Below are positions 18,822 through 27,840 of a stretch of DNA of 64,000 nucleotides, piece by piece. Source of the DNA: Onion yellows phytoplasma OY-M (GTDB lineage: Bacteria > Bacillota_I > Bacilli_A > Acholeplasmatales > Acholeplasmataceae). Both the position numbers and the translations under genes were made by a program. Location of the stretch: positions 716,590-780,589 of the forward strand of contig AP006628.2 in assembly GCA_000009845.1 (NCBI GenBank), given 5' to 3'. How positions within the stretch are numbered: the first letter of the stretch is position 1; each line of letters starts with the position of its first letter. Under the pieces are notes generated by a model, which ran no database searches, had not been told where the DNA came from, and saw only the letters and a list, made by a program, of their open reading frames with translations.

Positions 18822-19266
18822 AGAGAATATATTTTTTTTCTTAATTGAATTTCTAAATCTATTTGTTCTAAATTTATTTGTTCTAAATTTTTTTTAAGAA
18901 AAGATTTTTTTTCTTTCAAAAAAGATATTTGAAATTTTAAAAAACTTGAATTTCTTTCTGAAACGTTAGGATTTTTCTTACTTCTGATTTTTAAATGAAA
19001 TGATAATGTTCTTCTATTCTATTAATTTCTTTTAATATGGAATTTCTTTTTCTCGATAAATCATCTATTTTAGATCTTAAAAACTCAATTTTTGTTTCTG
19101 AAGAATCAAATAATTGTTCGGAAGAATCTGTTTTTTTAATTTCTGAATAAACTTGGCCAGCATAAACCAAATTAGATTTTATAAAATAATTTATAAATAT
19201 GAAAAATAAAAATATTATAAATAAAAAAATTGAAGTATAGTTGATGTTTTTTAAATTTAAATTCAT
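18822..19266 (-). pseudogene. Secreted two-helix candidate effector, frameshifted
   Basis: The frame from 19,266 opens with a signal peptide (about residues 1-36, ending NLVYA before GQVYS), then a charged helix ETKIEFLRSKIDDLSRKRNS. It stops at 18,991 after INRIEEHYHFI. One base out of frame the sequence continues without interruption to 18,822 as LKIRSKKNPNVSERNSSFLK and LEQIDLEIQLRKKIYSLKK, a second heptad-rich helix. The repaired protein would be about 147 residues: signal peptide plus two coiled-coil helices, the layout of phyllogen/SAP54-type effectors. Homology to these is a guess; secretion is well supported. Confidence 0.55.
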
Positions 19267-19357
19267 TTTTTTGAATAAACTTTCTAATATAGATTTACTA
19301 TTTTTTTAAATCAAAACTTATTATTTATCACCAGTCATCGCTGGTTCTTTTGTTATT

Positions 19358-20053
19358 TTATGTTTCTTGGGTTTTATCGTTATTGTGTTTGTCTTGGTAA
19401 AGAGATAAAGTTTTACGGACAGGGTTGAAATGGAGGTGGAAATTGGTTGATTCGAAATTGGAATCATCGACGCGAGCACGTCCAAGATAATAGTCTTTGT
19501 CTTCTTCTAAGAAGTGTTTAGGACCTTTGTATTTAAGGATTAAGTGATTAAAGCCTGGTCCTTTGTGTTGTTGTTTTTCGAATTTTACATATAAATATAA
19601 TTGACTGTCATCTTTTTTATCGAAAGAAGCGGAATCAAATCCGTCTAAGGTGGTAAAATTATAAGTATCACCATCTTTATTCCAACGGTCGAAAGGATGA
19701 CGGTCTTTGATGTAACATACAAGGTTAGAAGGTTCTTTTTGAAGTTCGAGGCGTTCTTGAATTTTCATCAATTCAAAAGCTCCGATATTTTCTTTGTTAG
19801 CTAATTGTTGTTGATAATATCCGATGCCATTAAGGCCGTCAAAAGTATATTTGGCTTTAATCATTGTACATTTTTGTTTGTCGTCATACCATTCTTCGAT
19901 GTTTTCAAATGCGGTTTCTTTTAAAATAGGAATTTCTTCTTTCGGTAATTTAATGATTTCCATTTCGGTTAAAACGAAAAAACCAATCAATAAAAAAAGA
20001 AGTATTCCTAAAATGATAAAAAACCATTTAATGATTTTTTTAATATTAAACAT
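19358..20053 (-). CDS. PMU membrane-anchored protein with shared C-terminal domain
   Basis: 231 residues. N-terminal membrane anchor (about 8-30), then a soluble region with KAKYTFDGLNGIGYYQQQ and a C-terminal block starting QKEPSNLVCYIKDRHPFDRW. The last part is encoded by a 350-bp DNA stretch (19,392-19,741) repeated almost exactly at 22,476-22,825, where it forms the broken tail of an AAA protein. Family not recognised. The domain may recognise a partner common to both proteins. Confidence 0.7.
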   Translation of the reverse strand: MFNIKKIIKWFFIILGILLFLLIGFFVLTEMEIIKLPKEEIPILKETAFENIEEWYDDKQKCTMIKAKYTFDGLNGIGYYQQQLANKENIGAFELMKIQERLELQKEPSNLVCYIKDRHPFDRWNKDGDTYNFTTLDGFDSASFDKKDDSQLYLYVKFEKQQHKGPGFNHLILKYKGPKHFLEEDKDYYLGRARVDDSNFESTNFHLHFNPVRKTLSLYQDKHNNDKTQET

Positions 20054-20119
20054 GATTAATTCCTTTCGGGCAATTTATAATATACCAACATTTTAACACA
20101 TTTGATTTTTGAATTTTAA

Positions 20120-21235
20120 TTAAAACCATTTTTTGAACCAAGAAGTTACATTTTCGACTTTTTTGTTTACGTCGTCTTTAATTTTTGTAGTAAAGGGTTG
20201 AATTGAACCTTTCCAGGTTTTTTGGTTTTTTATGGTATCTTTAATTTTATCGTATTCTGTTGTTTTTTGGGTTAATTCATCACTGTTTTCTTTTAATTTT
20301 ACTTTAGTTGCTTCATGGGCTTTTTGTTCGTCTTTGATTTGTTCTTTAAGTTTATTAATTTCATGACGGAGTTCGGCGTTTTCTTCAAGATATTTGCTAG
20401 AGACATTTTCTAAAGCTTTAATGGTTCCTTCGAGGGATTCAATGTGAAGGCCTTGTTTTACCCATTTGTCGATTTGTTGTTCTAATTCCTCGCTTAAACG
20501 GTTAATTTCATTTGCTTGTTCGTTGATGATTTGGTTTAAGTGGGTAATTTCTTGGTCTTTTTGGTAGATAGTTGCTTGATATTCTTTTTCTTTTTGTTGA
20601 AAATTAGTAGTCAATTGGTTAATTTCGTTTTGGAGTGCTTGTTTTTCTTGTTGGGATAAAGCTTGATTGGTTATTAATTCTTGATTTTTCGTTTCAATTA
20701 ATGATTTTTTTTCTTGGAGTTGGTTTTGGAGTTGTTCGGTCATTTGGTTTTGTTCGTTGATTTGATTGATTAATTCATTAATTTGTTTTTCTTTTTCGGT
20801 GTTGATGGTTTTTTCTTGGTGAAGGTCAGTTTCTAATTGATTAATCTTTTGATCTTGGGTAAAGATTTCATTTTCTTTAGAACGGATTTTATCGGTTTGT
20901 TGATTGATTTCCTTTTGAAGTTCTTGTTTTTCTTCTTGAGATAGTTTTTGATTGTTTTCTAATTCTTCTTTTTTTTGAATTAAATCATGTTCTAAATTGG
21001 CTTTTTGGGTTTCTAAAGTTAAGCTATTAATTTTTTCTTGTTGAAGTTGGATTTCTAATAAGTTTTTGGCTTTGATGATTTCTTAAGGAGTTAGTTGTTG
21101 TGTTTCAGTTGTTTTGGCAGTTTCTTTTAATTCCTCACCAAGTAGTGGTTTTTGTTGGAGTTGTTCTTGTTGGAGATGTTTTGGTTCAGTTGTTGATTCA
21201 ACTGAACCATGATCAGGGATTGTTAAGATTACCAC
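20120..21235 (-). pseudogene. Long coiled-coil protein with an internal stop
   Basis: Continuous in-frame coding of 371 residues from a GTG at 21,235 (MVILTIPDHGSVESTTE...) to 20,120, broken by one TAA at 21,083-21,085. After the stop come heptads rich in Q, E, K and L (for example LENNQKLSQEEKQELQKE). The first ATG after the stop is at 20,743, giving a 207-residue remnant ending in SWFKKWF. The GTG start overlaps the end of the upstream membrane gene. Probably a cytoplasmic scaffold partner of the neighbouring membrane proteins; function unknown. Confidence 0.65.
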
Positions 21236-22073
21236 TTTCACTTTCTTCTTGAGTTATTTCTTCTTGGGTTGTTTCTGTTTTATCTTCATTATTGTTAGTT
21301 ATATTTGATTCTTCATTTTCAATAATAGTTGGATTGAATGATTGTTGAATAGACGGTGTTTGGGAGATTGGTGTTGAGGGATTTTCTATTTTATTAGTTA
21401 ATTGTTGTGGTGGATTAGGAGTTTTATTTTCTTCGCGATAAAATTGGTAAAGTTCATAAGCAGTTGAAGCTAAAGAAACCAAAAATAAAGCTTTACTACC
21501 AATTCTTAACGCTTTACCGCCTAAATTAGCCAATTTAGAAGGAGCAGTTTTTTTAATGGCTTTTGTGGTGCCTTTTTTGATGGTTTTTTTCTTCCTGCTT
21601 TTTAACCAATTACCAATTTTACCGATTCCTAAACAAATACCGATGACGCTTAAAGTAGTTGCTAGATAATAACCTAATTTATTTTGTGGTGAAGGAACGT
21701 GATTAGGATCTTTATCGTTGCCTGTTAGTTTATTATAGATATACTCGATCACTTTACGAATTGGTTGGGTGGCTTTATCGTATAATATTTTAGTTTTAGT
21801 TACAGCGTTACTGGTAAAAGCGTTGATTTGGTTTAAAACTTCAGGAAAGAATTTGAAAAGGGTCCAATAAAACCCCCCACCAATTAATAATAATGGGATG
21901 AACCATTTGAAGATGTTAAAGAAAGTTTTAATGATTTTAAACAACCAGTTTTCTTTTTTAGTTTGAGTTTCGATAATTATTTTAGGAGTTGGATTTTTTC
22001 TTTTGATAATTATTTCGTTAGATTTATTGTTTTTGGATTGATTTTTACTGTTTTTATTTGTTTTTTTTGACAT
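21213..22073 (-). CDS. PMU multi-pass membrane protein
   Basis: 286 residues: a lysine/asparagine-rich cytoplasmic head (1-45), hydrophobic segments at about 52-75, 135-155 and 190-208, and a Pro/Asn/Glu-rich tail. Basic stretches (KSRKKKTIKKGTTKAIKKT) lie between segments. No family recognised. It lies 4 bp after the upstream small membrane/coiled-coil gene and overlaps the downstream coiled-coil gene. Confidence 0.65.
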   Translation of the reverse strand: MSKKTNKNSKNQSKNNKSNEIIIKRKNPTPKIIIETQTKKENWLFKIIKTFFNIFKWFIPLLLIGGGFYWTLFKFFPEVLNQINAFTSNAVTKTKILYDKATQPIRKVIEYIYNKLTGNDKDPNHVPSPQNKLGYYLATTLSVIGICLGIGKIGNWLKSRKKKTIKKGTTKAIKKTAPSKLANLGGKALRIGSKALFLVSLASTAYELYQFYREENKTPNPPQQLTNKIENPSTPISQTPSIQQSFNPTIIENEESNITNNNEDKTETTQEEITQEESESGNLNNP

Positions 22074-22077
22074 ATTT

Positions 22078-22350
22078 TTACTCGCTTTCTTGATTGGATT
22101 TATTTTGATTTATTATCATTTCTTCTAATTTATCTATTTTTTCATTAATTTTTTTAAAATTACTTTGGGTTTCTTGTTGGAATTCGTCCATTTCCTTTTC
22201 AATAAGGTTAATTTTTTCTTTTAAATGATTGTTTTGAAGGTTAATATGTTTTTCTAAATTATTATGGCTAACAAAGTTATAAGTTGTAATGATTGATGTG
22301 ACAACAATTATTAAATAAATATAAATAAAATGTTTTTTATGCATTTCCAT
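22078..22350 (-). CDS. Single-pass membrane protein with coiled coil
   Basis: 90 residues: one transmembrane helix (about 8-26) followed by a heptad helix (EKEMDEFQQETQSNFKKINE). It follows terminator 4 and AGAAGGTGAG. Family not recognised; layout resembles small phage or conjugation accessory proteins, but this is only a resemblance. Confidence 0.6.
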   Translation of the reverse strand: MEMHKKHFIYIYLIIVVTSIITTYNFVSHNNLEKHINLQNNHLKEKINLIEKEMDEFQQETQSNFKKINEKIDKLEEMIINQNKSNQESE

Positions 22351-22395
22351 TTTGTTTTCTCACCTTCTTTTTGATTTTTAAAGTTTTTTTAAAAT

Positions 22396-22424
22396 AAAAA
22401 AGACTCTCATTTAGAGTCTTTTAA
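22396..22424 (-). terminator. PMU inter-gene terminator 4
   Basis: AGACTCT (22,401-22,407) and AGAGTCT (22,413-22,419), extended by A/T pairs; T-run on the minus strand. It lies between the AAA gene and the 22,350 gene. Confidence 0.8.
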
Positions 22425-22435
22425 TGTTGGTGGAA

Positions 22436-24706
22436 TTATTTTTGATTATTATTTTGAGGTACAGCGTTATGTTTATCTTGGTAAAGAGATAAAGTTTTAC
22501 GGACAGGGTTGAAATGGAGGTGGAAATTGGTTGATTCGAAATTGGAATCATCGACGCGAGCACGTCCAAGATAATAGTCTTTGTCTTATTCTAAGAAGTG
22601 TTTAGGGCCTTTGTATTTAAGGATTAAGTGATTAAAGCCTGGTCCTTTGTGTTGTTGTTTTTCGAATTTTACATATAAATATAATTGACTGTCATCTTTT
22701 TTATCGAAAGAAGCGGAATCAAATCCGTCTAAAGTAGTGTGGTTATAAGTATCACCATTTTTATTCCAACGGTCGAAAGGATGACGGTCTTTGATGTAAC
22801 AAACTAAGTTAGATGGTTCTTTTTGGGTTTCGCGACGATTTTCGACTAGCTTTCATTCTTTTCTTAATCTTTCTTCTTGAGTTGGAAGAGTTTTAAGTTT
22901 ATTTTTAATATCGATGATTTCTTGGTTTTTATCTTTAATCGTTTGTTCGTATTTGTCAGGTGTTTGGTTTAAAGTTACTAACTCTTGTTCTAATTGGGAG
23001 ATTTTATTTTCTTGGTGGATTTTAGTTAATTGCTGATTAATATTATTTAATTCCGTTTGGATTTGAGAATAGCGAAGATTGTAATAGTTAATTCCGTTTA
23101 AACCATCAAAGGTATAGCGACATTCAATTTTAGTTTCATCTTTGGGTTTATCTAAATATTGATTGAATCCTTCTCGCCATTGAGCGTATTGATTTTCACA
23201 AGCTGCTCGGCGTTGTTTCACTTGTTGATGATCGGGTTTTGTTTTTAATTTCAAATTTAAGACTTCTTCGATATCAGAAGGCAACATAACTTCGTGGGTT
23301 TGAGGGTTTTGTTGAGCCCATTTAGCCGTTTTTTTGTAAGCTTCTTCGATGATCGTGGTTAAATCACGGTTAGAAAGATTTTTGCCTTGACATAATTGGG
23401 TAATCTCTTTTAAAGCTAAGAAAGTATGATAACTAATTTGATAAGGGGTGATAATATGTTTTAAATAACCTTCAATTTCATGATCTTTTAAATGACCGAT
23501 AAAGATTTCTTTACTAAAACGACTGCGTAAAGCCGTATCAATTTTATGAAGATTATTAGTCGCTCCCATTAAGACAATTTTTTTATTACTACTATTAAAC
23601 CCATCTAATTTATCTAATAAAGTATTAATCACATTGACTCCTCCTGAAGAAATGTTGGAATCATTACGATTTTCTAATCCTTCAATTTCATCAATAAAGA
23701 TAATGGTTTTATCATGACTTTCTGCTTCTTGCCAAACTTTATCCACTTCTTTTTCTCCTTCGCCAATGTATTTTTGTCGGAATTTGGAAGGAATTAAGTT
23801 AATAAAGTGAACATTAGCCTCACCACAAAGAGCTTTGATTAAGAAGGTTTTACCTGTTCCTGGCGGACCATAAAGTAAATAACCTTTAGGGCGGACTTGA
23901 TCGAAGTGAATTAAAGATTGGTTGGTGCGAAAATAAGTTAATAAGTCTTCTAATTCTTCTTTTTCACTTTCCATGCCGTAAACGTCTTTAAATGTCACTT
24001 GTTTTTTAGTATGAAGAAGAGGTTTGTTTTCTTTTAAATGATTTAATTGGATAGTTAAATTTTTCTTTTGTTTTTCAAAAGCTAATTTTTGATCAGTTAA
24101 GAAAAGTTGAAAATCCTTGAAATTTTTTAATTCGGTTTGTTTTTTTCGATATTCTTTTTGAGTTTTTAATTCTTCAATTCTTTTTTGATTAGCTTCCACA
24201 TAATTAAGAGCTTGATTTAAGTGGGAAATTTGTTGTTGGAGGTTTTCTTGGGTTTGCAGTTGGGCTTTTTCTTGTGCTAATTTTTCTAATTCTTCTTGTT
24301 TTTCTTTTTGATTTTGGTTTAACGCTTTCCTTTGTTCTAATAAATTATTGATTAAAGTTTGTTGAGTTTGTTGTTGAGTTTTTAGTTCTGTTAATTGTTG
24401 TTGTTTTTGGGTTTTGATTGTCGAAGGCAATTGAGGGTTATTAGTTAATTCGGTTTGAAGAGTTTTAATTTTGGTAATAATGTCGGTTAAAGTTTTAACA
24501 TTTTCATCAATTTGGGTTTTTAAGATGCGGTCTTGTTGTTGGAGTTCTTGGATTTTGGCTTGTTCTAATTTGATTTGGTGGTCGATCTCTTGTGGTTGTG
24601 TTGATGGAGGTTGATTAGTTAATGGTGGATTTTTAGTTGTTGAGCGAGAACGAGTGATACCAAAGATTAATAAAATCAAGAAACCTAAACTTAACAATCC
24701 GATCAA
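22436..24706 (-). pseudogene. Membrane AAA+ ATPase without protease domain, tail broken
   Basis: N-terminal membrane helix (2-19), 200 residues of Q-rich coiled coil, then an FtsH-like AAA module: Walker A YGPPGTGKT (about 279-287), Walker B IIFIDEIEGL, sensor ATNNLHKID and an arginine finger region. There is no HExxH zinc-protease motif. The open frame ends at 22,853 with TGA after ERLRKE; the same frame continues (KLVENRRETQKEPSNLVCY...) through a second stop, TAA, at the position of a Glu codon in the sister domain (19,358 gene) and ends at 22,436. The AAA part may still be made (617 residues). Confidence 0.78.
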
Positions 24707-24777
24707 ACTCAGATAATTTTTTTGTTTAATGTCATAGCTAACCTCCTTTCTTAGTTTTTTTAAAGAAAATAATTGGG

Positions 24778-25068
24778 TTATTTTAAAATTAAAGTTTTCG
24801 CTTGGTCTTTGATGGTTTTGGAAAGTTTGAAAGTGACTACTGTTTTGGCAGAGATTTTTATTTTTTTCTTTGTTTTAGGGTTTCTGCCGATGTAGGATTT
24901 TCTTGATTTTAATTTAAATTTGCCTATTTTAGGAAATAAAACTACTTCTTCGTTAGTAGTGATAGCTTTGATTAAAGTATTTTCGAAGATATTATAAAAT
25001 TCTTCTGTTTTAGTTACGGAAGTTTTGTTGGCTAAAGCGATTTTTTTAATTAATTCTTTTTTATTCAT
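24778..25068 (-). CDS. himA: HU/IHF-family nucleoid protein
   Basis: 96 residues, normal length. MNKKELIKKIALANK start, FKLKSRKSYIGRNPKTKKKI is the DNA-inserting beta arm with the RNP tip, and the end is TIKDQAKTLI. It bends DNA and may serve PMU replication or transposition. It is transcribed in the PMU operon after terminator 5, with AAAGGAG before the start. Confidence 0.93.
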   Translation of the reverse strand: MNKKELIKKIALANKTSVTKTEEFYNIFENTLIKAITTNEEVVLFPKIGKFKLKSRKSYIGRNPKTKKKIKISAKTVVTFKLSKTIKDQAKTLILK

Positions 25069-25134
25069 ATTTTTTCTCCTTTATTTTTTTATTTCTTTTA
25101 GTGTCCTTACCAATTTGTTGTGTTTTTTTCAAAT

Positions 25135-25161
25135 AAAAAAAACCTTTTTTCAAAAGGTGTT
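25135..25161 (-). terminator. PMU inter-gene terminator 5
   Basis: ACCTTTT / AAAAGGT stem followed by T8 on the minus strand, between ssb and the HU gene. Confidence 0.75.
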
Positions 25162-25197
25162 AGATGATTAAGTTTATTTGTTTATTATGAATTTTTT

Positions 25198-25542
25198 TTA
25201 AAAAGGTAAATTTTCTTGAGGTTTATTATCTAAAGGTTTATTATCGAAAAAAATCACGTTTTGAAGAATAACTTTAGTGTTAATTTTGGTTTGACCTTCA
25301 TTATTCATGTATTTTTGGATGGATAAAATCCCTTCAAGATAAATTTTTGAACCTTTATGTAAATATTTTTTCATGTTGTCAGCTTGTTTTCGAAAAACAA
25401 CACAAGGGATGAATTGGGTTATCTCTTTAAGGTTAACCGCTAATTGAAAATCGATTTTAGGGATTTGTTCGTTGTTTGAATTGATATATTGTTTTTCTAA
25501 ATCATGGCTGAGACGGCCGATTAATTGAACTTTATTTAACAT
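25198..25542 (-). CDS. ssb: Single-stranded DNA-binding protein
   Basis: 114 residues: an OB fold with MLNKVQLIGRLSHDLEKQYI, CVVFRKQADNMKKYLHKGSK and YLEGILSIQKYMN, ending NLPF, a short form of the acidic/hydrophobic tail that binds partner proteins. It is shorter than chromosomal SSB (about 160) because the flexible linker is nearly absent. Expected to coat single strands during PMU replication. Confidence 0.93.
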   Translation of the reverse strand: MLNKVQLIGRLSHDLEKQYINSNNEQIPKIDFQLAVNLKEITQFIPCVVFRKQADNMKKYLHKGSKIYLEGILSIQKYMNNEGQTKINTKVILQNVIFFDNKPLDNKPQENLPF

Positions 25543-25687
25543 ATTTTATTTTTCCTTTTTTTGATATATATTTGATTTCTTCATTAATAAAACTTTTGAA
25601 AAAAATGTATTGTACGACTATTTGATTTATTGGTGTTGGAATCTTTTATTACTATTGTTTCAAAAGTTTTATGCTTGATTTTGATAT

Positions 25688-25714
25688 AAAAAAAAGATTA
25701 CTTTAAAGTAATCT
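25688..25714 (-). terminator. PMU inter-gene terminator 6
   Basis: AGATTACTTTAAAGTAATCT is a perfect palindrome followed by T-runs on the minus strand, upstream of ssb by about 145 bp. Confidence 0.75.
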
Positions 25715-25804
25715 GATTTTTATTTTTTTATCACTTAAACGAAATATTTTTTTGAATTAATAGTTTAACGTCATTACGGACGAACGATAGGTTTTAACGT
25801 TTTT

Positions 25805-26407
25805 TTATTTTTTTAATTTTTTGATAGCGATGTTTTTAATATTTTCTACTTGTTTTAAAGATAAATTAAGTTTTTCAGCTATTTCGGTGTTGGTATAACA
25901 TTTTTGATAATCTTCATTGATGTTCCCTAAAGGAACACCAAAACTTAAATGGATAATTTTGAATTCGGTTTTGCTTAACTTAACTTTCATTTTTTTTAAA
26001 AAAATTTCATGATTAACTTGTTTTAACCATAATTGATGGGGGTTTAGTTTATTTATTTGATATGGTTCATAAAATTCTTCTCGAAAAGAAAGATTATCCT
26101 TTTTATGATTTTTTTGGGGGATTGAAGGAGAATGGCTTTTTCTTATTAGTTCATTGATTTCAGATTTGATAGTTGGAGTAGCGTAAGCGATAAAGTCATA
26201 ACCTAAATCTTGGTAATGATTGAGGGCTTTGATTAATCCTAAAATTCCTTCTCGATATAAATCTTCTTTAGTTAAAACTCGAGGATAATATTTAAATTGA
26301 TTTACTATTTTTTTGACTAATGGTAAATGAAGTGTGATTAATTGATTACGAATTTCTAAATTCTTTTTGTTTTTTAAAAAAACTTTAAATAATTCTTTTC
26401 TTAACAT
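25805..26407 (-). CDS. PMU-encoded sigma-70-family factor
   Basis: 200 residues: region 2 with LPLVKKIVNQFKYYPRVLTKEDLYREGILGLIKALNHY and FIAYATPTIKSEINELIR (2.3-2.4) in two consecutive stretches, and a C-terminal region 4 helix-turn-helix (NTEIAEKLNLSLKQVENIK). Region 1.1 is absent, as in SigF/SigB-type alternative factors. It is the first gene inside the right end of the PMU, so it may switch the whole element on. Its ribosome site lies in a perfect palindrome (26,413-26,440). Confidence 0.88.
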   Translation of the reverse strand: MLRKELFKVFLKNKKNLEIRNQLITLHLPLVKKIVNQFKYYPRVLTKEDLYREGILGLIKALNHYQDLGYDFIAYATPTIKSEINELIRKSHSPSIPQKNHKKDNLSFREEFYEPYQINKLNPHQLWLKQVNHEIFLKKMKVKLSKTEFKIIHLSFGVPLGNINEDYQKCYTNTEIAEKLNLSLKQVENIKNIAIKKLKK

Positions 26408-26412
26408 TTAAT

Positions 26413-26440
26413 TCCTTTCTAAAAACGTTTTTAGAAAGGA
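26413..26440. promoter_or_regulatory. Perfect 28-bp palindrome over the sigma gene ribosome site
   Basis: The half TCCTTTCTAAAAAC is followed directly by its exact complement. On the minus strand the right half contains AGAAAGGA, the ribosome site six bases before the sigma gene ATG. It can act as a protein-binding operator in DNA or as an RNA hairpin hiding the ribosome site. There is no long T-run after it. Confidence 0.7.
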
Positions 26441-26470
26441 TAAGAAATTATTTTTTTAGTCTTGGAAAAG

Positions 26471-26499
26471 AAAAAAAGACTAACTTAATAGTTAGTCTT
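26471..26499 (-). terminator. PMU inter-gene terminator 7
   Basis: AAGACTAAC (26,476-26,484) and GTTAGTCTT (26,491-26,499) with T7 on the minus strand. It lies between the PMU right end and the sigma gene, shielding it from read-through out of artI. Confidence 0.85.
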
Positions 26500-26547
26500 A
26501 AAGAATTTTTAAAAAATAAAAAGTGTCTAAAGTTTTGGAACAGTTCA

Positions 26548-26812
26548 CTGAAACCGAATCATCCTCATCAGATTGCACACAAACAGGACCTATTCCTACA
26601 AAAATACCTCCTTTAAGAGCATTAGGATTGGAATGTTTCTTAGCAAAAACTTTAATATGCAACCACAATAACAAAAAAATACAAACAGCTACCAAAAAAT
26701 AATTAAAATACCAAAATACCTTATTTTTAATTAAATATTGCTTTACTTTCGACAAAAAAGATTTTACCTTATTAAAAAAATTAATACAAATATCACTAAT
26801 ATCGCTAATCAT
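26548..26812 (-). pseudogene. artI: artI solute-binding protein, N-terminal piece
   Basis: From ATG at 26,812 (AAGGAGA upstream): a cytoplasmic amphipathic start, a transmembrane anchor at about 34-55 (FNYFLVAVCIFLLLWLHIKV) and GGIFVGIGPVCVQSDEDDSV, where the PMU end begins. Read through into the PMU it adds a short foreign tail and stops at 26,498. Joined across one CTG/CAG to 10,852 it reads DDSVSDSHLTLEDERLTGFE in frame. There is no lipobox cysteine, so the binding protein was membrane-anchored by a helix. Confidence 0.88.
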
Positions 26813-27754
26813 AAGTCAAGTTAATTATCTCCTTTTATACGGTTTTATATGTTTTTTTATGTTTTGAAAATATCTTTATATTTTTAAATATACAATCATT
26901 TTTTAAATATACAATCATTTTAAATAACTATTAATAATTTTCTTTTTGCTATATTGCTATGTTGGTTTTCTTTTTTTATTTTGTTTTTGGGTTGGTATTT
27001 ATCTTATAGATAAAAAAAATAGCATAACAACAACAACAAATAAATGGTTTTGTTAAATAGTTTTTAAAATAAAACTAAAATAGACAAAATGAAAAATTCG
27101 GAAAAATAAACAAAAAAGTAAGTTCAGGAAAAAATATAAAAAATAATTAAAAATCTAATAAATTAAAAATAAAACAGTTGTAAATATAAAAAAGATTGTG
27201 AAATGAAATAATAAATGAATAAATATTTAGCTTTCCCAAAATAAGTAAAAAAAATGCAAATAATGAAAATCAACATTAAAATAAAAAAATTAAATAAAAT
27301 AAATTGATATTATAAATAAATGTTATAAAAATAGCCAATTGATAAATGGCTTTTGGGCTTTATTAAAATAGTATCATAATTATAAATAATTACTTACTAA
27401 ACAAATGAATTTATATAATTATCTAATAATTAATTTATAAGACCGTATAATCGATAATTAATCATTGATAAAAAGATTTTGAATTTAATGTTTTTACGCA
27501 ATTTATTGCTCCCTAAAGCTTTTTAATATCATATAAGCGATTGTTGGGGGTTTTGTTGTCATAATTATGATAAATGTATCAAAAAAGATAAATATTTTTG
27601 AAATTGTTTTTAAAATAAATGATTATTGTTATTTCTACAAATCATCAAAGTATTTATTACTAGATATTATACAATAACTTTTGTCTTTTTGCAAATATTA
27701 ATTAATTATGCAGTTTTAAGGGATATAAAAAAATAAAAAATATAAAGTAAACAA
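26813..27754. other. 0.94-kb gap without recognisable genes
   Basis: AT-rich, with only short frames on both strands. It must contain the promoter of artI (minus strand, right part) but I cannot choose one among many AT-rich matches. No tRNA or hairpin found. Confidence 0.35.
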
Positions 27755-27786
27755 AATAAAAAAACCCATCAATTAAGACGGGTTTA
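27755..27786 (-). terminator. Terminator of ftsH
   Basis: On the minus strand AAACCCGTC pairs with GATGGGTTT (one G-T pair) and T7 follows, about 55 bp after the ftsH stop. Confidence 0.85.
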
Positions 27787-27840
27787 TTAGGGTATTAAAT
27801 TGTAAAAAAGTATATAAAAGATTTGTTTTTTGTAATGTAA

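Larger units (their letters stand above)
10853..26547. mobile_element. Complete PMU (composite IS3-type transposon), 15.7 kb
   Basis: Left end TGCGCTGTTCC (10,853-10,863); right end GGAACAGTTCA (26,537-26,547), the inverse with two differences. Flanks are CTG at 10,850-10,852 and CTG at 26,548-26,550, a 3-bp target duplication as made by IS3-family transposases. The interior carries tra5 at the left end, then dnaG, dnaB, tmk, a YqaJ-type gene, membrane proteins, an AAA gene, HU, ssb and a sigma factor, all on the minus strand. The gene set is that of phytoplasma potential mobile units. The insertion splits artI and the host frame is restored exactly when the element is removed. Confidence 0.93.
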
